The notes below the pieces were generated by a model. It was given only the letters and a program-made list of their open reading frames with translations. It was not told the origin of the DNA and searched no databases. Positions 47,620 through 52,939 of a stretch of DNA of 52,939 nt are shown here, in pieces. How positions within the stretch are numbered: the first letter of the stretch is position 1; every line of letters starts with the position of its first letter. The stretch comes from an uncultured bacterium (lineage in GTDB: Bacteria; Verrucomicrobiota; Kiritimatiellia; RFP12; UBA1067), in NCBI GenBank assembly GCA_902779075.1, contig CACZAK010000010.1:1-52939 (forward strand), written 5' to 3'. Position numbers and translations under genes: made by a program.

Positions 47620-49011
47620 TCATTCAAGAGGTATTGATTTGCCGCTGGCGAGGGCGCGAACGACAAGTGACGCGCCGGAAGCGCAGTCGCCCACGCAGTA
47701 GATGTTGCGCGGTGCGTCGGAGATGAGTGCCGTACGCGGCGTCTGGGCGAGACCGAGCTGCGCGACGATGGGATGATCAGTCGGAACGCCCGTGAAGCCC
47801 ATAGCGAGAAACACGAGGTCAGCCCTGATAATCTCCTTGGTGTTCGGCACGGCGTGGAACTTCAACGGTCTGCCTTCGGGCGAGAACTCCCATTCGACGG
47901 TCTCTACTTCCACACCTGCGACACACCCACCTTGCTGTTGTACGCTTGCTGTTTCGTCACTCCCGCCGATGAATCTCAAGGAATTCAAATTCCACCGGCG
48001 TTCGCATCCTTCCTTGTGGCTAGAACTCGTACGGAGCATATATGGCCAGAGCGGCCAGGGCGTTGAGGCGTCGCGCTCGTCCGGCGGTTTGGGCATGATC
48101 TCGATCTGCGTGACGGACTTCGCGCCGTGTCGGATTGCCGTGCCCACGCAGTCGCTGCCAGTGTCGCCGCCGCCGATCACGAGTACGTCCTTGCCCTTGG
48201 CGTTGATCGGCGGCGCATCGATCTCGCCGGTGAGGAAGCGGTTTTGTCCCTCAAGGAGTTCAAGGGCGAGATGGACGCCGGCCAGTTCACGTCCGGGAAT
48301 CTTGAGATCGCGGGCGGCGGGCGTGCCGATTGCGACGATCACCGCGTCGTTCTGCTTTGCGAGCCAATCGGCGGACAAATCCTTGCCAACCTCGATGCCC
48401 GTCACGAAGCGGATGCCCTCCGCCTCCAGGAGCGTGCGGCGGCGGTCAATGAGCGCCTTGTCGAGCTTGAAACAGGGAATGCCGTAGCGGAGGAGTCCGC
48501 CGATGTTCGCGCGCCGCTCGTAAACCGTGACCGCCCATCCTCTGCGCCGCAGCGTGACGGCGGCGGAAAGCCCCGCCGGACCCGCGCCGATGACGGCAAC
48601 TGATTTCCCGTTCTCCTTTTCCGGTGGCTGCGGCACGACCCAGCCGTTTTCAAATGCCGTCTCGATAATGCGCTTCTCGCTCTGCCGTACCATGACGGCC
48701 TCTTCGTCGAGGCCATGCACACAACTTGCCTCGCAGAGCGCGGGGCAGATACGAGAAGTGAACTCGGGGAAGTCGGAGTTCATCGACAGGAGCGCGTAAG
48801 CCCGCTGCCAGTCGCCCTGTGCAACGGCGCGGTTCTGGTCGGGCACGAAGTTGCCCAGCGGACACCCGTAGGCGTGGCAGAACGGCTGTCCGCAGTTCAT
48901 GCAGCGTGCAGTCTGCTCCTTCAGCTCCTCGTCGGAGAGCATGCGCTCGACTTCGCTCCAGTCGCGCGTGCGCTCTTCCGTCGGACGGTAGATGTCGTGT
49001 ATTCGTTGCAT
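47620..49011 (-). CDS. gltD: Glutamate synthase small subunit
   Basis: 463 aa if started at the ATG at 49011 (MQRIHDIYRPTEERTRDW); a TTG at 49032 is the only upstream alternative, and neither has a clear ribosome site. The N-terminal cysteines of two 4Fe-4S clusters are in ARCMNCGQPFCHAYGCPLGN and ICPALCEASC. The FAD motif is VAVIGAGPAGLSAA and the NADPH motif is VLVIGGGDTGSDCVGTA. The C-terminus has 'NIYCVGDCASGASLVV'. It passes electrons from NADPH to GltB. It is transcribed just ahead of gltB (12-bp gap). Unlike gltB it carries no obvious repeat insertion. Confidence 0.94.
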   Translation of the reverse strand: MQRIHDIYRPTEERTRDWSEVERMLSDEELKEQTARCMNCGQPFCHAYGCPLGNFVPDQNRAVAQGDWQRAYALLSMNSDFPEFTSRICPALCEASCVHGLDEEAVMVRQSEKRIIETAFENGWVVPQPPEKENGKSVAVIGAGPAGLSAAVTLRRRGWAVTVYERRANIGGLLRYGIPCFKLDKALIDRRRTLLEAEGIRFVTGIEVGKDLSADWLAKQNDAVIVAIGTPAARDLKIPGRELAGVHLALELLEGQNRFLTGEIDAPPINAKGKDVLVIGGGDTGSDCVGTAIRHGAKSVTQIEIMPKPPDERDASTPWPLWPYMLRTSSSHKEGCERRWNLNSLRFIGGSDETASVQQQGGCVAGVEVETVEWEFSPEGRPLKFHAVPNTKEIIRADLVFLAMGFTGVPTDHPIVAQLGLAQTPRTALISDAPRNIYCVGDCASGASLVVRALASGKSIPLE

Positions 49012-49024
49012 ATCAGATGCAACG
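49004..49024 (-). promoter_or_regulatory. Inverted repeat over the gltD start codon
   Basis: CGTTGCAT (49004-49011) and ATGCAACG (49017-49024) with a five-base loop. The gltD ATG lies inside one arm, so an RNA hairpin would cover it; as DNA it could be an operator. Confidence 0.4.
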
Positions 49025-49069
49025 TAGCACAACCCATGCCAAGCGGCTGAGTTGCCCCTCCCGCCCTCA

Positions 49070-49432
49070 TTCTTTTACAATTCCTGTAACGTCGCTGAGT
49101 TACGGTGCCATATTCTTGTAATACGCCTTTGCGGAACTTGACCTGCGTGAGGAGGATGAGCGCGACGGCGGCGAGCATGAGCGCAGAGACTGGCTTGAGG
49201 TAGGCTGTGGCCTTTGCCGAACCGAGCAGGCGTGTGCGGAAGAAATCGGCAGCGGCACACCGATTGCGACAGCGCGCAGGACGCCGTCCAGCCCGGAACG
49301 TCCGCCCTTCATGCGGTTGACTCAGTTCCAGGGAATCCACACGGCGATTACGCCCGCCATGAGGAAGCCGAACACAAGCCACGGCGCCATCATGGCGAAG
49401 ACATGTACAAACGATTTCGTGATTTCCGGCAT
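49070..49432 (-). pseudogene. Decayed DUF318/ArsP-type permease
   Basis: An intact start is visible: AGAAGG, then ATG 49432, encoding MPEITKSFVHVFAMMAPWLV with 'FGFLMAGVIAVWIPWN', the usual first helix of SO_0444-like permeases. A TGA follows at 49324-49322. In the same frame after it comes 'GLDGVLRAVAIGVPLP', the next conserved segment. The frame then breaks, and in another frame a C-terminal-like helix appears ('SALMLAAVALILLTQVK'). Some 300 codons of a normal permease are missing. Family members export metal or arsenic compounds. Confidence 0.65.
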
Positions 49433-49523
49433 GGTATATTGAACCTTCTTTGTTAGACGCGGCAAGTTAGACCACACGCCTTTGTGCGGGTCAAGCGGGA
49501 TGTGACTACCCAAGCGCCGGGGA

Positions 49524-49553
49524 TTGACGAACCACGGAAGGATGTGCTAACAT
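49524..49553 (+). promoter_or_regulatory. Probable promoter of the second GH106-like gene
   Basis: TTGACG (49524-49529), 18 bp, TAACAT (49548-49553) with TGTG upstream of the -10. It lies 92 bp before the start codon. Confidence 0.45.
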
Positions 49554-49644
49554 ACCGATCATCTTCCATGGAGAGACCAACGACCTTGAACGACAATCGC
49601 AAAAGGTCGAATCGGATGCTAATATTACGAGAAGGAATAGGCAA

Positions 49645-52600
49645 ATGAAGAAAATGCTGACTGGTGTTTCTGCCGCGTTGTACGCGGCGTTGTGCGGTGG
49701 GGCGTTCGCCTCCGGACTTCCCGAGACGGAGTTCCGCGACCCGTCCGTGGCGAACAGGCCCGAGACGTGGTTCCACTTCATCGGCGGCAACGTCGCGAAG
49801 CCCGGCATCACCGCCGACCTCGAGGCGATCAAGGGCGCCGTCGCGGACGAGTGCAAACGGCTCGGCCTCACGTTCACGATGCAGAACTGTCCTGGCTGGG
49901 CGATGAGCGGCGGCCCGTGGATCAAGCCGGAGAACGCCATGCGCCACCTCATCTGGCAGCGCATCGACGTCGAGGGCGGGAAGCGCGTCGATGTGAAGCT
50001 CCCGACGCTCGCGCCGTCCGCCCCCCATCCGAAGGACTACCGCGACGTCGTCGTGCTCGCGTTTCCCGCGGTCGCTCAGTGGGGGAGCGCGCTCACGCCC
50101 GCGAAGGTGTCGAGCAACGTCAATGCGGACTGGGACGCATGGCTGGGGTGGAAGACGTCCGTACTGATCGACGGCGGCGTGACGGCCACGATCACGTTCG
50201 ACTTCGCGGAGCCCGTCACGATCCGCACGGTGGAGCTGCCGGCGGTCGAAAGCCTCGGACACATCTTCAGCTGCAATCCCGATACGACCGTCGTCTGCGA
50301 GGCGAACGGCAAGACGCTTTTCACGCGCGAGATTCCGCAGTCCAACTGGCAGGACGACAGGCCTCTCACGTTCTCCTGCGACGAGACGACGACGAAGCAG
50401 GTGAAAGTCACGCTCAAGCCGCGGAGCCACGCGATCAAGCTCAGACGTATCAGCCTCTTCAGTACCGCCCGCAACGACGACTGGGAGGCGCAGGCCGGAT
50501 GGACGCTCCGCAGCCTGATGCGCAACCCGCCCGCGAAGCAGAGCGAGTCGGCGTGGGTGAAGTCCGCCGAGGTACGCGACGTCTCGAAGTTCATGAAGCC
50601 GGACGGCACGTTCGCGTGGGACGCCCCCGCCGGCAAATGGGCGGTGATCCGCGTCGGACACGTCAACACGATGCGCCGGAACGGCCCCGCGCCGAAGGAG
50701 GGCACGGGATTCGAGTGCGACAAGCTCTCGACGAAGGGTGCGGACGTCCAGTTCGACAACTACATCGGCCGCCTCTCCGGCGAGGGCGGCCCTGTCAAGG
50801 GCAAGATGGCCCGGATGCTCATGGACAGCTGGGAGTGCAGCCGCCAGACCTGGACGCCCGGCCTCGACAAGGTGTTCCGCGAGCGCCTCGGCTACGACCT
50901 CCTCAAATGGATGCCCGCGATCCTCGGGTACGTCGTTGACAGCCCCGAAACCTCCGCGCGCTTACTCAACGACTGGCGCGGGTTCCTCGGCGATCTCGTT
51001 GCCGACAACTTCTTCGCGCGGATGGCGAAGCGCTGCCACGACCGCAGTATGGACATCACCTTCGAGACGGCGTTCGGCGACGTCATCCCCGGCGACATCT
51101 TGCGCTTCTACAAGTACGCGGACATCCCGATGTGCGAGTTCTGGCAGTCGCGCCACCACGGCGGTGTGGGTGACCACAACTACAAGCCCGTCTATCCCTG
51201 CGTCTCCGCCGCGCACCTGTACGGCAAGAAGAGCGTGGCCGCAGAGGCGTTCACCTCGGGACAGCTCACGTGGGACGAGAAGCTCCGCGACCTCAAGTAC
51301 GTCGCGAACCTCCATCTCGCGCGTGGCGTCTCGCACATGGTGTTCCACACCTACACGCACAACCCGCGCACGGACTGGCTGCCGCCGGGCACCTCCTTCG
51401 GCGCGGGCATCGGAACGCCGTTCCTGCGCGGGCAGACGTGGTGGAAGTTCATGCCCGACTTCACGGCCTACCTCGCGCGCTGCCAGGCGATGCTCGAGGC
51501 CGGCAAGCCCGCGAACGACGTCCTCTGGTACCTCGGCGACGACTGGGACCACAAGCCGGACGAGAACGCCCCGTTCCCTGTCGGACACAAGTTCGACTAC
51601 TGCAACCCCGACGCGCTCCTCACGCGCATCTCCGTGAACGACAAGGGCGAGTGGACAACGCCCGACGGAATCACGTACCGTGTCCTCTGGGTCCCCGAGT
51701 CGAAGCGCATGATGCCCGAGACGATGGAGAAGATTCTCGAATGCGTGAAGAAAGGCGCCAAGGCCGCGTTCGCGGCGTTCCCCGAAAGCATCTCGACGCT
51801 GCGCGGTGGCGCGGCGATGCAGGCGCGCTTCGATAAGGCACTCGCGGCGATGAAGTCGTCCAAAAATATTTACGTGGGGCGTTCGCTTGAATCCGTGCTT
51901 GCCAACGAAAAGATCGCAAAGGACCTCATCGCGGAGGGCGTTGTCTGGAACCACCGCCGCTCCGACGACGCGGACTGGTACTTCCTCGCGTCCGCGCGCC
52001 AGGGCGTGGGAATCGCCGGCGCCGTCGGCTTCCGCTGCGAAACGTGGGTTTCGCTTTCGCTCGCCCCGCACAAGTCGTGCTTCGTGGTGTTCAAGCGTGG
52101 CGGGAAGCTCGATCCGCGTGCCGTCGTGAGCATCGCGAAGGACGGCAAGACGCTCGCCTCGGCGGGGCCAGACCACATCGCCCGTCCGCGTGAAATCTGC
52201 ACGGTCCTCGAGGCCCGCTACGGGGATCTTAAGACGCCCGGACGCTGGGCCGACGTGAGCGCGAAAGTCCAGGCGGCCCTGGACACGCGCAAGGCGAAGA
52301 TTACCGTGAACAACGCCTGGGCGGAGTGCGATCCCGCCTACCAGACGCCGAAGGCCTTCTCCGCGAAGATCCGTCTGCCGGACGGCAAGGTCCTCACCCG
52401 CTCCGTGGGGGAGGGCGGGACCGTGTCCCTGCCGCAGGTCTGGTCGAAGACGCTGATACGCGAGAACGGCGGCGGCTATGCGATTCCGTTCGAAAGCGGC
52501 GACTACACGATCACCCGTGCGGACGGCACGACGGACAACGTGCGGATGTCCTTCGACGTGACGACGCTCGCCGGCCCCTGGAACGTGTCGTTCCCCGAGG

Positions 52601-52939
52601 GCTGGGGCATGCCGGGACAGATGACGATCGACGCGCTGGAGCCGTGGAAGGAACTCGGCACGACGCTGGAGGCGAAGGCGTTTTCGGGAACGGCCGACTA
52701 CACGATCGAATTCACGCTGGACAAGCTTGACGAGGGCACCATCGTGGTTCTCGACCTCGGGCGCGTGGAGTCCCTCGCGAAGGTGGAGGTGAACGGCAAG
52801 GACTTCGGCGACGTGTGGAGTCCGCCGTACCGCATTCCGTTGACGGGCGCGGTGAAGTCCGGGAAGAACACGCTCAAGGTGTCCGTGACCGACACGTGGT
52901 ACAACCGTCTCGTGTTCGACGCCGGACAGCCCGAGGCGA
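49645..52939 (+). CDS. Secreted GH106-like glycosidase, 3' truncated by the window
   Basis: The frame is open from ATG 49645 to the last base (over 1098 codons). AAGGA lies about eight bases before the ATG. The signal peptide is MKKMLTGVSAALYAALCGGA-FASG. The layout matches the enzyme at 20242: 'NRPETWFHFIGGNVAKPGITADLEAIKGAV', 'MQNCPGWAMSGGPWI', 'LMDSWECSRQTW', 'PMCEFWQSRHHGG' and 'VAAEAFTSG'. A C-terminal sandwich has 'SLAKVEVNGKDFGDVWSPPYRIPL'. It has a galactose-binding-like segment near residues 130-260 before the barrel resumes. It is probably an alpha-L-rhamnosidase-type or related exo-glycosidase; the C-terminus is not visible. Confidence 0.8.
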   Translation, partial: MKKMLTGVSAALYAALCGGAFASGLPETEFRDPSVANRPETWFHFIGGNVAKPGITADLEAIKGAVADECKRLGLTFTMQNCPGWAMSGGPWIKPENAMRHLIWQRIDVEGGKRVDVKLPTLAPSAPHPKDYRDVVVLAFPAVAQWGSALTPAKVSSNVNADWDAWLGWKTSVLIDGGVTATITFDFAEPVTIRTVELPAVESLGHIFSCNPDTTVVCEANGKTLFTREIPQSNWQDDRPLTFSCDETTTKQVKVTLKPRSHAIKLRRISLFSTARNDDWEAQAGWTLRSLMRNPPAKQSESAWVKSAEVRDVSKFMKPDGTFAWDAPAGKWAVIRVGHVNTMRRNGPAPKEGTGFECDKLSTKGADVQFDNYIGRLSGEGGPVKGKMARMLMDSWECSRQTWTPGLDKVFRERLGYDLLKWMPAILGYVVDSPETSARLLNDWRGFLGDLVADNFFARMAKRCHDRSMDITFETAFGDVIPGDILRFYKYADIPMCEFWQSRHHGGVGDHNYKPVYPCVSAAHLYGKKSVAAEAFTSGQLTWDEKLRDLKYVANLHLARGVSHMVFHTYTHNPRTDWLPPGTSFGAGIGTPFLRGQTWWKFMPDFTAYLARCQAMLEAGKPANDVLWYLGDDWDHKPDENAPFPVGHKFDYCNPDALLTRISVNDKGEWTTPDGITYRVLWVPESKRMMPETMEKILECVKKGAKAAFAAFPESISTLRGGAAMQARFDKALAAMKSSKNIYVGRSLESVLANEKIAKDLIAEGVVWNHRRSDDADWYFLASARQGVGIAGAVGFRCETWVSLSLAPHKSCFVVFKRGGKLDPRAVVSIAKDGKTLASAGPDHIARPREICTVLEARYGDLKTPGRWADVSAKVQAALDTRKAKITVNNAWAECDPAYQTPKAFSAKIRLPDGKVLTRSVGEGGTVSLPQVWSKTLIRENGGGYAIPFESGDYTITRADGTTDNVRMSFDVTTLAGPWNVSFPEGWGMPGQMTIDALEPWKELGTTLEAKAFSGTADYTIEFTLDKLDEGTIVVLDLGRVESLAKVEVNGKDFGDVWSPPYRIPLTGAVKSGKNTLKVSVTDTWYNRLVFDAGQPEA

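Noticed and set aside
49322..49324. TGA recoding (selenocysteine or alternative code) in the permease
   Set aside because: A frame break and large deletion follow soon after, and TGA is used as a normal stop by several genes here, so a pseudogene is simpler.
49453..50661. 402-aa open frame on the minus strand
   Set aside because: Antisense to the second GH106-like gene, which has a ribosome site, a signal peptide and family motifs.

Overview
The window is 52.9 kb of GC-rich (roughly 60-65% by eye), gene-dense bacterial chromosome. Shine-Dalgarno sites are good, there are Tat/lipoprotein signals, the MEP isoprenoid pathway is present, and there are large secreted glycosidases and a BspA-type leucine-rich protein. 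This fits a PVC-group anaerobe, most likely a Kiritimatiellota/Lentisphaerota-type gut bacterium. The lineage is inferred from gene style only; no 16S gene is present.

Layout. 1-6.1 kb: the 3' part of a BspA-like LRR protein, a Tat-exported protein made of two glutamine-amidotransferase-like modules, and a divergent vWA lipoprotein. 6.3-18 kb: housekeeping genes on the + strand, namely purB, a single-chain nuclease/methyltransferase/specificity protein, dnaG (with no ordinary start codon), a sugar-phosphate-isomerase-like protein, dxr-rseP-ispG, and a stand-alone P-loop ATPase. 18-28 kb: carbohydrate and lipid metabolism, with a SASA-type esterase, a GH106-like glycosidase, a GH36 alpha-galactosidase and a large acyl-CoA dehydrogenase. 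28-31.5 kb: a His/Pro-rich secreted protein, gpmI and a peptidoglycan amidase.

31.6-41.7 kb is a mobile element. It has integrated into tRNA-Asn and is bounded by a 56-bp direct repeat of the tRNA 3' end (31608-31663 and 41688-41743). On the minus strand it carries a tyrosine integrase, an AlbA_2-type regulator, a 43-aa protein, a 343-aa unknown, an HTH protein, an 83-aa protein, a RecA-fold helicase-like ATPase and an archaeo-eukaryotic-type primase. Iteron-like repeats lie beside the replication genes. At its left end are two promoters followed by strongly folding non-coding sequence, and two AT-rich zinc-ribbon membrane proteins. No capsid, terminase, relaxase or conjugation gene was seen, so it looks like a small self-replicating integrative element or satellite with an undescribed RNA plus membrane-protein cargo.

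41.7-43 kb is non-coding and repeat-rich: a 100-nt hairpin, a promoter, and a 22-bp tandem array inside a 20-bp inverted repeat. 43-49 kb holds gltD-gltB (minus strand). gltB is the most unusual gene: it stays open for 1547 codons although at least nine short repeat-type sequences from several families are lodged in frame inside it. 49-53 kb holds a decayed permease and the 5' part of a second GH106-like glycosidase that runs off the window.

A recurring promoter form, TTGCnn-N17-(TG-rich)TATACT, is visible ahead of several genes and of the putative RNAs.
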